Assembly (NCBI RefSeq): GCF_014202475.1
Contig: NZ_JACHGV010000012.1
Span: 62,001 to 126,000 of the forward strand
From: Streptomyces paradoxus
GTDB lineage: Bacteria; Actinomycetota; Actinomycetes; Streptomycetales; Streptomycetaceae
DNA length: 64,000 nucleotides
Direction of reading: 5' to 3'
Shown in pieces: positions 53,494 to 61,822 of this stretch (position 1 is the stretch's first letter; each line of letters starts with the position of its first letter). The position numbers and the translations under genes are program-made. The notes under the pieces are model-generated. The model made no database searches and had not been told where the DNA came from. It was given only the letters and a program-made list of their open reading frames with translations.

Positions 53494-54843
53494 ATGCCCA
53501 TGGGTCACACGGCCACAGCCCAGGCAGGCTCCGGGGGCCTGACAGCGACCGAGCACCGCCTGGCCAACGGCCTGCGCGTGGTGCTCTCCGAGGACCACCT
53601 GACCCCGGTCGCGGCGGTGTGCCTCTGGTACGACGTCGGCTCGCGCCACGAAGTCAAGGGGCGCACCGGCCTGGCTCACCTTTTCGAGCACTTGATGTTC
53701 CAGGGTTCCGCCCAGGTCAAGGGCAACGGCCACTTCGAGCTGGTCCAGGGCGCGGGCGGCTCGCTGAACGGCACGACCAGCTTCGAGCGGACCAACTACT
53801 TCGAGACCATGCCCGCCCACGAGCTGGAGCTCGCGCTCTGGCTGGAGGCCGACCGCATGGGCTCGCTGCTGGCCGCTCTCGACGACGAGTCGATGGAGAA
53901 CCAGCGGGACGTCGTCAAGAACGAGCGCCGCCAGCGCTACGACAACGTTCCCTACGGCACCGCCTTCGAGAAGCTGACCGCCCTCGCCTACCCGGAGGGC
54001 CACCCCTACCACCACACCCCGATCGGCTCCATGGCCGACCTGGACGCGGCGACCCTGGAGGACGCGCGCGCGTTCTTCCGCACCTACTACGCGCCGAACA
54101 ACGCCGTGCTCTCCGTGGTCGGCGACATCGACCCGGAGCAGACCCTCGCCTGGGTGGAGAAGTACTTCGGCTCCATCCCCGGTCACGACGGCAAGCCCGC
54201 CCCGCGCGACGGCTCGCTGCCGGAGACCATCGGCGAGCAGCTGCGCGAGGTCGTCGAGGAGGAGGTCCCGGCGCGCGCCCTGATGGCCGCCTACCGGCTG
54301 CCGCACGACGGCACGCGCGCGTGCGACGCGGCCGACCTGGCCCTCACTGTCCTCGGCGGCGGCGAGTCCTCCCGCCTCTACAACCGGCTGGTGCGGCGCG
54401 ACCGTACGGCCGTGGCGGCCGGCTTCGGCCTGCTGCGGCTCGCCGGGGCGCCCTCCCTGGGCTGGCTGGACGTGAAGACGTCCGGTGACGTGGAGGTCCC
54501 GGTCATCGAGACCGCCATCGACGAGGAGCTCGCCCGGTTCGCCGAGGAGGGCCCCACGGCCGAGGAGATGGAGCGCGCCCAGGCCCAGCTGGAGCGCGAG
54601 TGGCTGGACCGGCTCGGCACGGTCGCCGGCCGCGCCGACGAACTGTGCCGGTACGCCGTGCTGTTCGGCGACCCGCAGCTCGCCCTGACCGCCGTCCAGC
54701 GTGTGCTGGAGATCACGGCGGAGGAGGTCCAGGAGGTCGCCAAGGCCCGCCTGCGGCCCGACAACCGCGCGGTGCTCGTCTATGAGCCGACCGCCCCCGA
54801 AGCCCCCGCCGACCAGGACGAGAACGAGGAGGCGGCCCGGTGA
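53494..54843 (+). CDS. M16-family zinc metallopeptidase, catalytic subunit
   Basis: A 449-residue M16B peptidase (pitrilysin/processing-peptidase type). The inverted zinc motif HLFEH spans residues 62-66 (His62, Glu65, His66) and the downstream ligand is Glu144 in VVKNERRQ. Later HPYHHTPIGS and YRLPHDGTR are family features. ATG 53494 has GAAGGGA upstream. Its stop overlaps the next gene by four bases (GTGA), and that gene is the non-catalytic partner, so the two probably form a heterodimer. Substrates are unknown; bacterial relatives degrade peptides or process signal-like sequences. Confidence 0.9.
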   Translation: MPMGHTATAQAGSGGLTATEHRLANGLRVVLSEDHLTPVAAVCLWYDVGSRHEVKGRTGLAHLFEHLMFQGSAQVKGNGHFELVQGAGGSLNGTTSFERTNYFETMPAHELELALWLEADRMGSLLAALDDESMENQRDVVKNERRQRYDNVPYGTAFEKLTALAYPEGHPYHHTPIGSMADLDAATLEDARAFFRTYYAPNNAVLSVVGDIDPEQTLAWVEKYFGSIPGHDGKPAPRDGSLPETIGEQLREVVEEEVPARALMAAYRLPHDGTRACDAADLALTVLGGGESSRLYNRLVRRDRTAVAAGFGLLRLAGAPSLGWLDVKTSGDVEVPVIETAIDEELARFAEEGPTAEEMERAQAQLEREWLDRLGTVAGRADELCRYAVLFGDPQLALTAVQRVLEITAEEVQEVAKARLRPDNRAVLVYEPTAPEAPADQDENEEAAR

Positions 54844-56228
54844 CCGAGCTCGCCACGATGGACTTCCACCCCCGGCCGCAGTCGGGCGACGCCAAGCCCT
54901 GGGCCTTCCCCGCCCCCGAGCGCGGCACGCTCGACAACGGCCTGACGGTGCTGCGCTGCCACCGCCCCGGCCAGCAGGTCGTCGCCGTGGAGGTGCTGCT
55001 GGACGCCCCCCTGGACGCCGAGCCGGCCGGTCTCGACGGTGTGGCCACGATCATGGCCCGGGCCTTCTCCGAGGGCACCGACAAGCACTCCGCCGAGGAG
55101 TTCGCCGCCGAGCTGGAGCGCGCTGGCGCCACCCTCGACGCGCACGCCGACCACCCCGGCGTCCGGCTCAGCCTGGAGGTGCCGGCCTCCCGGCTCGCCA
55201 AGGGCCTGAACCTGATCGCCGACGCCCTCAGGGCGCCCGCGTTCGCCGACAGCGAGGTCGAGCGGCTGGTCAACAACCGCCTCGACGAGATCCCGCACGA
55301 ACTGGCCAACCCCTCCCGCCGCGCCGCCAAGGAGCTCTCCAAGGAGCTGTTCCCGTCGGACGCCCGCATGTCGCGGCCCCGGCAGGGCACCGAGGAGACG
55401 GTCGCCGCGATCGACTCCGCGGCCGTCCGCGGCTTCTACGAGAAGCACGTCCGCCCCGCCACGGCCACCGCCGTGGTCGTCGGCGACCTCACCGGCATCG
55501 ACCTCGACGCCCTGCTCGGGGACACCCTGGGCGCCTGGACGGGCTCCTCGGCCGAGCCGCGGCCCGTGCCGCCGGTGACCGCCGACGACACCGGACGGGT
55601 CGTCATCGTGGACCGCCCGGGTGCCGTCCAGACGCAGCTGCTGATCGGCCGGGTCGGCCCGGACCGGCACGACCGCGTGTGGCCCGCGCAGGTGCTCGGC
55701 ACGTACTGCCTCGGCGGGACCCTCACCTCCCGCCTGGACCGCGTGCTGCGCGAGGAGAAGGGCTACACCTACGGCGTACGGGCGTTCGGCCAGGTCCTCA
55801 GGTCCGCCCCCGACGGCACGGGCGCCGCGATGCTCGCCATCAGCGGTTCCGTCGACACCCCCAACACCGGCCCCGCTCTGGAGGACCTCTGGACGGTGCT
55901 GCGCACCCTCGCCGCCGGGGGACTGACCGACGCCGAGCGGGACGTCGCCGTGCAGAACCTGGTCGGTGTGGCTCCGCTGAAGTACGAGACGGCCGCGGCG
56001 GTCGCGAGCACGCTGGCCGACCAGGTCGAGCAGCACCTGCCCGACGACTACCAGGCCACGCTGTACCGTCAGCTCGCCGCGACCGGCACCGTGGAGGCCA
56101 CCGCGGCGGCCGTGAACGCCTTCCCCGTGGACCGTCTGGTGACCGTCCTCGTCGGCGACGCGGCGCAGATCAAGGCGCCCGTCGAGGCCCTGTGCATCGG
56201 CGAAGTCAGCGTCGTCGCCGCCGAGTAG
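54840..56228 (+). CDS. M16-family peptidase-like protein, non-catalytic partner
   Basis: A 462-residue M16 homologue lacking the zinc motif: the equivalent position reads VATIMARAFSEGT instead of HxxEH. It keeps the C-terminal arginine/tyrosine pair region (LDRVLREEKGYTYGV) that helps bind substrate in the partner chamber. GTG 54840 overlaps the catalytic gene by four bases. Paired active/inactive M16B subunits are known to form heterodimers in bacteria and mitochondria. Confidence 0.88.
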   Translation: MTELATMDFHPRPQSGDAKPWAFPAPERGTLDNGLTVLRCHRPGQQVVAVEVLLDAPLDAEPAGLDGVATIMARAFSEGTDKHSAEEFAAELERAGATLDAHADHPGVRLSLEVPASRLAKGLNLIADALRAPAFADSEVERLVNNRLDEIPHELANPSRRAAKELSKELFPSDARMSRPRQGTEETVAAIDSAAVRGFYEKHVRPATATAVVVGDLTGIDLDALLGDTLGAWTGSSAEPRPVPPVTADDTGRVVIVDRPGAVQTQLLIGRVGPDRHDRVWPAQVLGTYCLGGTLTSRLDRVLREEKGYTYGVRAFGQVLRSAPDGTGAAMLAISGSVDTPNTGPALEDLWTVLRTLAAGGLTDAERDVAVQNLVGVAPLKYETAAAVASTLADQVEQHLPDDYQATLYRQLAATGTVEATAAAVNAFPVDRLVTVLVGDAAQIKAPVEALCIGEVSVVAAE

Positions 56229-56242
56229 CGGCAGGCGCGCGG

Positions 56243-56279
56243 AGGAGCCCTGGTTGTCTTCCAAGGCACCAGGGCTCCT
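56243..56279 (+). terminator. Terminator of the M16 operon
   Basis: AGGAGCCCTGGT (56243-56254) and ACCAGGGCTCCT (56268-56279) pair perfectly over 12 bp, followed by TTTAT. Confidence 0.85.
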
Positions 56280-56429
56280 TTATGCCCGAATTGGTACGGA
56301 GGTTGCCTGTCTGCCCTGTGGGATGCGCTACAAACACCTGGATTCGTTTGGGAATTGAAAGTGGCGCCGCTTAGCGTCGTCCGGGCTGTTCGTCAGGCAG
56401 TGCGCCGCACCCGCGGCACCGGACAGTCA

Positions 56430-56580
56430 TCGCCGAGTCCCCGTACGGCGCGAGCCAGGGGAGCCGGGGACCCACCGCAGTCCCTGGGGTGAATCGGACG
56501 CCCGCGCGAGCCGCGAGGGAGTCCGTAGGAGACCTTCCTGCTCCGAACCCGTCAGCTAACCCGGTAGGCGAGAGGGAAGG
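56430..56580 (+). promoter_or_regulatory. c-di-AMP riboswitch (ydaO/yuaA class)
   Basis: The leader of the M23 peptidase gene has the conserved ydaO elements: GCCGAGTCCCC at the 5' side, GGGGTGAATCGG near 56487-56498, CCGCGAGGGAGTCCGTAGGA near 56511-56530, and CCGAACCCGTCAGCTAACCC with GTAGGCGAGAGGGAAGGA at the 3' end. This class binds cyclic di-AMP and in streptomycetes is known upstream of cell-wall hydrolase genes. Boundaries are approximate. Confidence 0.88.
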
Positions 56581-56597
56581 AAAGGACCAGCCACCAC

Positions 56598-57386
56598 ATG
56601 GCGTTCACTCGCGCCACCGGGAAGCACCGTCGTCCCAGCAGGATCCAGCGCGGCACCGCCCGCGCGGCGGGCGTCGCGGCCCTCGCCACCACCGGCGTGA
56701 TCGGCACCGTGGCGGCCCCCGCGGCCTTCGCCGCCGAGCCCAGCCCCGAGCAGACCGGCCTCACCCCGGTCGTCACCATGGGCGACACCGTGGCCCAGCA
56801 GATCGACGCCCAGGCCGTCGCGCAGCAGCAGGCCGCCGACGAGGCCGCCGCCAAGCAGAAGGCCGAGGAGGCCGCGCGCAAGCGGGCCGCCGAGATGGCC
56901 GAGAGGGCCAAGGAAGCGGCCGAGAAGGCCCGCGAGGCCAAGGAGCGCGCCGCCCGCGAGGCCGAGCGCAAGCGCCTCAACGCCTACGTGGCCCCGATCT
57001 CCGGCTCGTACGTCTCCACCAGCTACAAGGCCAGCAGCGGCCTGTGGTCCTCCGGCAGCCACACGGGTGTCGACTTCCACGCCGCCAGCGGCACCTCCGT
57101 CCACGCGGTCGGCGCGGGCACCGTCGTCGAGGCCGGCTGGGGCGGCTCGTACGGCAACCAGGTCGTGATCAAGATGAACGACGGGACGTACACCCAGTAC
57201 GGCCACCTGTCCTCCACCGGCGTCTCGGTGGGCCAGCAGGTCACCCCCGGCCAGCAGATCGGCCTGTCCGGCGCGACCGGCAACGTCACCGGCCCGCACC
57301 TGCACTTCGAGGCCCGTACGAGCCCCGAGTACGGCTCGGACATCGACCCGGTCGCCTACCTCCGCTCGCACGGCGTGAACGTCTGA
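56598..57386 (+). CDS. Secreted M23 peptidoglycan endopeptidase with coiled-coil
   Basis: A 262-residue precursor: basic N-terminus and signal peptide (about 1-46, ending AAFAAEP), a Gln/Glu/Ala/Lys-rich coiled coil (about 65-125, EAARKRAAEMAERAKEAAEK), and an M23 domain from about 135. Zinc ligands are His155 and Asp159 (HTGVDF) and His236; His234 in HLHF is catalytic. It should cut cross-bridges in peptidoglycan. GGGAAGGAAAGGA precedes ATG 56598. Expression is probably controlled by the c-di-AMP riboswitch before it. Confidence 0.9.
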   Translation: MAFTRATGKHRRPSRIQRGTARAAGVAALATTGVIGTVAAPAAFAAEPSPEQTGLTPVVTMGDTVAQQIDAQAVAQQQAADEAAAKQKAEEAARKRAAEMAERAKEAAEKAREAKERAAREAERKRLNAYVAPISGSYVSTSYKASSGLWSSGSHTGVDFHAASGTSVHAVGAGTVVEAGWGGSYGNQVVIKMNDGTYTQYGHLSSTGVSVGQQVTPGQQIGLSGATGNVTGPHLHFEARTSPEYGSDIDPVAYLRSHGVNV

Positions 57387-57410
57387 CCGGACCCTCCGCG
57401 CTGTTCCCGA

Positions 57411-57435
57411 AGCCCCGGCTCCCCGAGCCGGGGCT
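57411..57435 (+). terminator. Terminator of the M23 peptidase gene
   Basis: AGCCCCGGCT-CCCCG-AGCCGGGGCT forms a perfect 10-bp stem followed by TTTC. Confidence 0.88.
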
Positions 57436-57574
57436 TTCGCCGTTTACGGCGGCCGCCTGTCCAAAAAATATCCCCGGATTCCCGCTTGCCGTCGGAAATT
57501 CCGGCTCATTGCAATAGAGTCACGGAACGGGCGCCGCTCGCCGGCGTTTCACGGGGATTAAAGGGAGGTCGGTC

Positions 57575-58270
57575 ATGCGTATTCCCGCGCACTCGGTGTG
57601 CACGGCCATCCGGGACGACATCGTCGCGGGTGTCCACGCACGCGGCAGCCGGCTCACCGAGGAACTTCTCGCGCGCCGCTACGGCGTCTCGCGGGTGCCC
57701 GTCCGGGAGGCACTGCGCACGCTGGAAGCCGAGGGTTTCGTGGTGACCCGCCGGCACGCGGGCGCCTGCGTCGCCGAACCCACCGAGCAGGAGGCCGGCG
57801 ACCTGCTGGAGATGCGCCTGCTCCTGGAGCCGCTCGGTGCGGCCCGTGCGGCCCAGCGCCGCACCGAGGCGCATCTGAAGGTCCTGCGCGGCCTGGTCCG
57901 GCTGGGCCAGGAGCGGGCCCGCCGGGGCAACAGCGATGACCTGCGCTCCCTCGGCGGCTGGTTCCACGAAACACTCGCCCAGGCCTCCGGCAGCCCCGCA
58001 CTGACCTCGATGCTCACCCAGCTCCGCCACAAGATCGCGTGGATGTACGCGGTGGACCCGCCGGCCAGCCCGGTGGAGTCCTGGACGGAGCACGGCGCGA
58101 TCGTGGACGCGGTGGCGCGCGGGGACGGCGAGCGCGCGCGGGCGGTGACGGCGCTGCACGCCGAGCGCGCGACGGGCGCGCACCGCCTGCGTTTCGGCTC
58201 CGGCAGGGAGCCCGCCGACCGTGTGAGGAACTCGCAACATCCCGTAAACACGGCGAGCCTGCGGCATTAA
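57575..58270 (+). CDS. GntR-family regulator, FCD domain
   Basis: A 231-residue regulator. Winged helix at about 5-70 (TAIRDDIVAGVHARGSRLTEELLARRYGVSRVPVREALRTLEAEGFVVTRRHAG), then an FCD helical domain (LEMRLLLEPLGAARAA, LGGWFHETLAQASGSPAL, TEHGAIVDAVARGDGERARA) and a short polar tail. AAAGGGAGG precedes ATG 57575. It is a single gene between the M23 peptidase and HPr genes; its ligand and targets are not visible. Confidence 0.88.
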   Translation: MRIPAHSVCTAIRDDIVAGVHARGSRLTEELLARRYGVSRVPVREALRTLEAEGFVVTRRHAGACVAEPTEQEAGDLLEMRLLLEPLGAARAAQRRTEAHLKVLRGLVRLGQERARRGNSDDLRSLGGWFHETLAQASGSPALTSMLTQLRHKIAWMYAVDPPASPVESWTEHGAIVDAVARGDGERARAVTALHAERATGAHRLRFGSGREPADRVRNSQHPVNTASLRH

Positions 58271-58332
58271 CACGGCGGCCGTATACAAAGAGCAGCCAAT
58301 TCGTGAGGGCCTATTTACCCTGCCCGGAAACG

Positions 58333-58350
58333 GGGAATTCCAGAATTCCC
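58333..58350 (+). terminator. Hairpin after the GntR gene
   Basis: GGGAATT-CCAG-AATTCCC, a perfect stem with a 4-base loop, 62 bases after the GntR stop. Confidence 0.45.
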
Positions 58351-58375
58351 GCCCCTGGTCGACAGAGAATGGCGA

Positions 58376-58406
58376 AGGGCTCGCCCGGTGAATTCGGACG
58401 AGCCCT
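58376..58406 (-). terminator. Terminator of ptsH
   Basis: AGGGCTCG (58376-58383) pairs with CGAGCCCT (58399-58406), extended by CCG/CGG inside, 34 bases after the ptsH stop on the minus strand. Confidence 0.7.
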
Positions 58407-58439
58407 CCGGTGTGCGCCGGATGATGGGCGCACGGGACA

Positions 58440-58721
58440 TCAGACGGTCTCGGGCAGTTCCTCAAGACCCTCGGAGACCAGCTTGGCCAGCCGGTCCAGG
58501 GCGACGTCCGCGCCCTCGGCGTCGGAGGCGAGGACGATCTCCTCGCCACCCTGGGCGCCGAGGCCCAGGACGGCCAGCATCGAGGCCGCGTTGACGGGGT
58601 TGCCGTCAGCCTTGGCGATCGTCACCGGGACGCCTGCGGCCGTGGCGGCTCGGACGAAGATGGAGGCGGGGCGGGCGTGGAGACCCTCGGCCCAGCCGAC
58701 GTTGACGCGGCGCTCAGCCAT
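58440..58721 (-). CDS. ptsH: Phosphocarrier protein HPr
   Basis: HPr of 93 residues, the general phosphocarrier of the sugar phosphotransferase system. GLHARPAS carries the phosphorylated His15; NAASMLAVLGLGA holds the regulatory-site Ser47. GAAGGG precedes ATG 58721. In streptomycetes HPr serves several PTS permeases from a single isolated gene; enzyme I is not in this window. It is divergent from the acyl-CoA synthetase-like gene. Confidence 0.96.
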   Translation of the reverse strand: MAERRVNVGWAEGLHARPASIFVRAATAAGVPVTIAKADGNPVNAASMLAVLGLGAQGGEEIVLASDAEGADVALDRLAKLVSEGLEELPETV

Positions 58722-58887
58722 GTGTTGCTGCCCTTCGGTGTTCAGGGTTGTCTAGACCAGTTTCCCATATCGTGAAGCCCACCAGGAGCGGTCCTCGCGT
58801 TCCACTCCAGGGGTGCCGTCGGATCGCGGCCTCGACCCGACTGACGCCCTCCACAGACTGCCTCGCGCCGTTGTCAGGCGCTAGCCG

Positions 58888-58893
58888 TACTCT
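58888..58893 (+). promoter_or_regulatory. -10 element TACTCT for a leaderless mRNA
   Basis: TACTCT ends seven bases before ATG 58901. The intervening GGGG could alternatively act as a weak ribosome site. Confidence 0.35.
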
Positions 58894-58900
58894 GGGGCCC

Positions 58901-61771
58901 ATGCAGACCTCGCCGGACCGGCACGAGTATCCCGCCCACTGGGAAGCCGACGTGGTGCTGCGCGACGGGGGCACCGCGCGCATCCGGCCCATCACCGTTG
59001 ATGACGCCGATCGCCTGGTCAGCTTCTACGAGCAGGTCTCCGACGAGTCGAAGTACTACCGCTTCTTCGCGCCGTACCCTCGCCTGTCCGCCAAGGACGT
59101 CCACCGCTTCACGCACCACGACTTTGTGGACCGGGTGGGACTCGCGGCCACGGTCGGCGGCGAGTTCATCGCCACCGTACGCTACGACCGGATCGGCGCG
59201 GACGGAACGCCCGCGTCCGCACCCGCCGACGAGGCCGAGGTCGCCTTCCTCGTGCAGGACGCCCATCAGGGCCGCGGGGTCGCCTCCGCCCTGCTGGAAC
59301 ACATCGGCGCCGTCGCCCGCGAGCGCGGCATCCGCCGCTTCGCCGCCGAGGTGCTGCCCGCGAACAACAAGATGATCAAGGTGTTCACGGACGCCGGCTA
59401 CACCCAGAAGCGCAGCTTCGAGGACGGCGTGGTCCGTCTGGAGTTCGACCTGGAACCCACCGACCGCTCCCTCGCCGTGCAGTACGCGCGCGAGCACCGC
59501 GCCGAGGCGCGCTCCGTGCAGCGGCTGCTCGCCCCCGGTTCGGTCGCCGTCATCGGCGCCGGGCGCACGCCGGGCGGCGTAGGCCGCAGCGTCCTCGGCA
59601 ACATCCGGGACGCCGGGTACAACGGCCGCCTCTACGCCGTGAACAAGGCCCTTCCCGAGGGGCAGAGGGAGCTCGACGGCGTGCCCGCGCACCGCTCGGT
59701 GCGGGACATCGACGGCCCGGTCGACCTCGCGGTCGTCGCCGTACCGGCCGAGCACGTTCCCGAGGTCGTCACCGAGTGCGGCGAGCACGGCGTGCAGGGG
59801 CTCGTCGTGGTCTCCGCCGGGTACGCCGAGAGCGGCCATGAGGGGCGCGAACGCCAGCGCGCCCTCGTGCGGCACGCGCGCACGTACGGCATGCGCATCA
59901 TCGGCCCCAACGCCTTCGGCATCATCAACACCTCCCCGGAGGTACGGCTCAACGCCTCCCTCGCCCCCGAGGTGCCGCGCCCCGGCCGGATCGGCCTGTT
60001 CGCCCAGTCCGGCGCCATCGGCATCGCCCTGCTGTCCCGCCTGCACCGGCGCGGCGGCGGCGTGACGGGCGTGACCGGCGTCTCCACCTTCGTCTCCTCC
60101 GGCAACCGCGCCGACGTCTCCGGCAACGATGTCCTGCAGTACTGGTACGAGGATCCCGACACCGACGTCGTCCTCATGTACCTGGAGTCCATCGGCAATC
60201 CCCGCAAGTTCACCCGCCTCGCCCGCCGGACCGCCGCGGCCAAGCCCCTGGTCGTCGTCCAGGGCGCACGGCACGGCGCCGCACCCCAGGGGCACGCCGT
60301 ACGGGCGACCCGCCTCCCGCACGCGACGGTGTCTGCGCTGCTGCGCCAGGCCGGCGTCATCCGCGTCGACACCATCACCGAGCTGGTGGACGCCGGGTTG
60401 CTGCTCGCCCGCCAGCCCCTGCCGCCCGGCCCCAGGGTGGCGATCCTGGGCAACTCGGAGTCGCTGGGCCTGCTCACGTACGACGCGTGCCTCGCCGAGG
60501 GCCTGCGGCCGCACCCCCCGCAGGACCTGACGACCGGCGCCTCCGCGGCGGACTTCCACGCCGCCCTGTCCCGCGCGCTCGCCGACGACCGGTGCGACGC
60601 CGTCGTCGTCACCGCCATACCGGCGGTGGGGGAGGGCTCGGTCGGTGACGCGGCCCTCGCGGAGGCCCTGCGCTCGGCCTCGGCGGCGGCCCCGGACAAG
60701 CCGGTCCTGGTGGTCCACGTGGAGCTCGGCGGTCTGGCGGAGGCCCTGTCGGCTGCGGCGAGCACGGCACCGCAGACCGGTTCGGGCAAAACTCCGCAAA
60801 CAACTACCGATCCGGCATCGCCCGCCGAGTCGGGCGAGAAGTCGCAAGTCGTCGCCAGCTGGGCACCGGCCGAGGAGCGTATCCCCGTCGCAGAGCCCCC
60901 CGAAGGCGCCCACCTCATCCCCGCCTACCCCGCCGCCGAGCGTGCCGTCCGCGCCCTCGGACAGGCCGTCGCCTACGCGCAGTGGCGGCGCGAGGCCGCC
61001 GACCCCGGCAAGGTGCCCGAGTACGAGGACATCAACGAGAAGGGCGCCGCCGCGCTGATCGACGGCCTGCTCGCACGCGGGCAGGGACTCACCCTCGGCA
61101 CGGACGAGACCTGCGACCTCCTCGGCCACTACGGCGTGCAGGTCCACCGCGCCCTGCCCGCCCCGACCCCCGACGCCGCCGCCGAAGCCGCCCGTACCCT
61201 CGGCTACCCCGTCGCCCTCAAGGCCACCGCCCCGCACCTCAGGCACCGCGCCGACCTGGGCGGCGTCCGTCTCGACCTTGCCGACGAGGAGCAACTGCGC
61301 CGGTCGTACGCGGAGTTGACCGAGCTGTTCGGCGCGCCGGAGGAGCTGCGGCCGGTGGTGCAGCGGATGGCACCGCGCGGTGTGGACGTCGTCGTCCGGG
61401 CCGTCATCGACCCCGCGGCCGGAGCCGTGCTCTCCTTCGGGCTCGCCGGGGCCGCCTCACAGCTGCTCGGGGACACGGCGCACCGGCTGATCCCGGTCAC
61501 CGACCGGGAGGCGACCTCCCTGGTGCGCTCGATCCGCACCGCCCCTCTGCTGTTCGGCTGGCGCGGCTCCGCACCGGCGGACACCCGGGCCCTGGAGGAG
61601 CTGCTGCTGCGGGTGTCCCGGCTGGTCGACGACCACCCCGAGGTCGTAGCGGTCACCCTGGAGCCGGTCGTCGTCGCCTCGCACGGCCTGAGCGTCCTCG
61701 GCGCCTCCGTCCGCCTCGCGCCCCCGCCCGCCCGCGACGACCTCGGCCCGCGGACCCTCCCCGCCTACTGA
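58901..61771 (+). CDS. GNAT acetyltransferase fused to NDP-forming acyl-CoA synthetase (Pat-like)
   Basis: A 956-residue fusion. Residues about 18-190 form a GNAT domain (RIRPITVDDADRLVSFYEQVSDESKYYRFF, VAFLVQDAHQGRGVASALLEHIG, VLPANNKMIKVFTDAGY). Residues about 205-690 are the CoA-binding and ligase domains of NDP-forming acyl-CoA synthetases (VAVIGAGRTPGGVGRSVLGNI, GLFAQSGAIGIALLSRL, LGNSESLGLLTYDA). A Pro/Thr/Ala linker at about 625-670 leads to a C-terminal ATP-grasp domain (YEDINEKGAAALIDGLL, LKATAPHLRHRADLGGVRL). The layout matches Pat-type protein lysine acetyltransferases that regulate acyl-CoA synthetases, with the domain order GNAT-first. It is divergent from ptsH. Confidence 0.88.
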   Translation: MQTSPDRHEYPAHWEADVVLRDGGTARIRPITVDDADRLVSFYEQVSDESKYYRFFAPYPRLSAKDVHRFTHHDFVDRVGLAATVGGEFIATVRYDRIGADGTPASAPADEAEVAFLVQDAHQGRGVASALLEHIGAVARERGIRRFAAEVLPANNKMIKVFTDAGYTQKRSFEDGVVRLEFDLEPTDRSLAVQYAREHRAEARSVQRLLAPGSVAVIGAGRTPGGVGRSVLGNIRDAGYNGRLYAVNKALPEGQRELDGVPAHRSVRDIDGPVDLAVVAVPAEHVPEVVTECGEHGVQGLVVVSAGYAESGHEGRERQRALVRHARTYGMRIIGPNAFGIINTSPEVRLNASLAPEVPRPGRIGLFAQSGAIGIALLSRLHRRGGGVTGVTGVSTFVSSGNRADVSGNDVLQYWYEDPDTDVVLMYLESIGNPRKFTRLARRTAAAKPLVVVQGARHGAAPQGHAVRATRLPHATVSALLRQAGVIRVDTITELVDAGLLLARQPLPPGPRVAILGNSESLGLLTYDACLAEGLRPHPPQDLTTGASAADFHAALSRALADDRCDAVVVTAIPAVGEGSVGDAALAEALRSASAAAPDKPVLVVHVELGGLAEALSAAASTAPQTGSGKTPQTTTDPASPAESGEKSQVVASWAPAEERIPVAEPPEGAHLIPAYPAAERAVRALGQAVAYAQWRREAADPGKVPEYEDINEKGAAALIDGLLARGQGLTLGTDETCDLLGHYGVQVHRALPAPTPDAAAEAARTLGYPVALKATAPHLRHRADLGGVRLDLADEEQLRRSYAELTELFGAPEELRPVVQRMAPRGVDVVVRAVIDPAAGAVLSFGLAGAASQLLGDTAHRLIPVTDREATSLVRSIRTAPLLFGWRGSAPADTRALEELLLRVSRLVDDHPEVVAVTLEPVVVASHGLSVLGASVRLAPPPARDDLGPRTLPAY

Positions 61772-61809
61772 CAGGGGGCGACGTGTCCCTCGCAGTCAGT
61801 GGTCCCCCG

Positions 61810-61815
61810 TAGGAT
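61810..61815 (+). promoter_or_regulatory. -10 element TAGGAT for a leaderless mRNA
   Basis: TAGGAT ends seven bases before ATG 61823; no ribosome site is present. Confidence 0.45.
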
Positions 61816-61822
61816 GGGCGTC

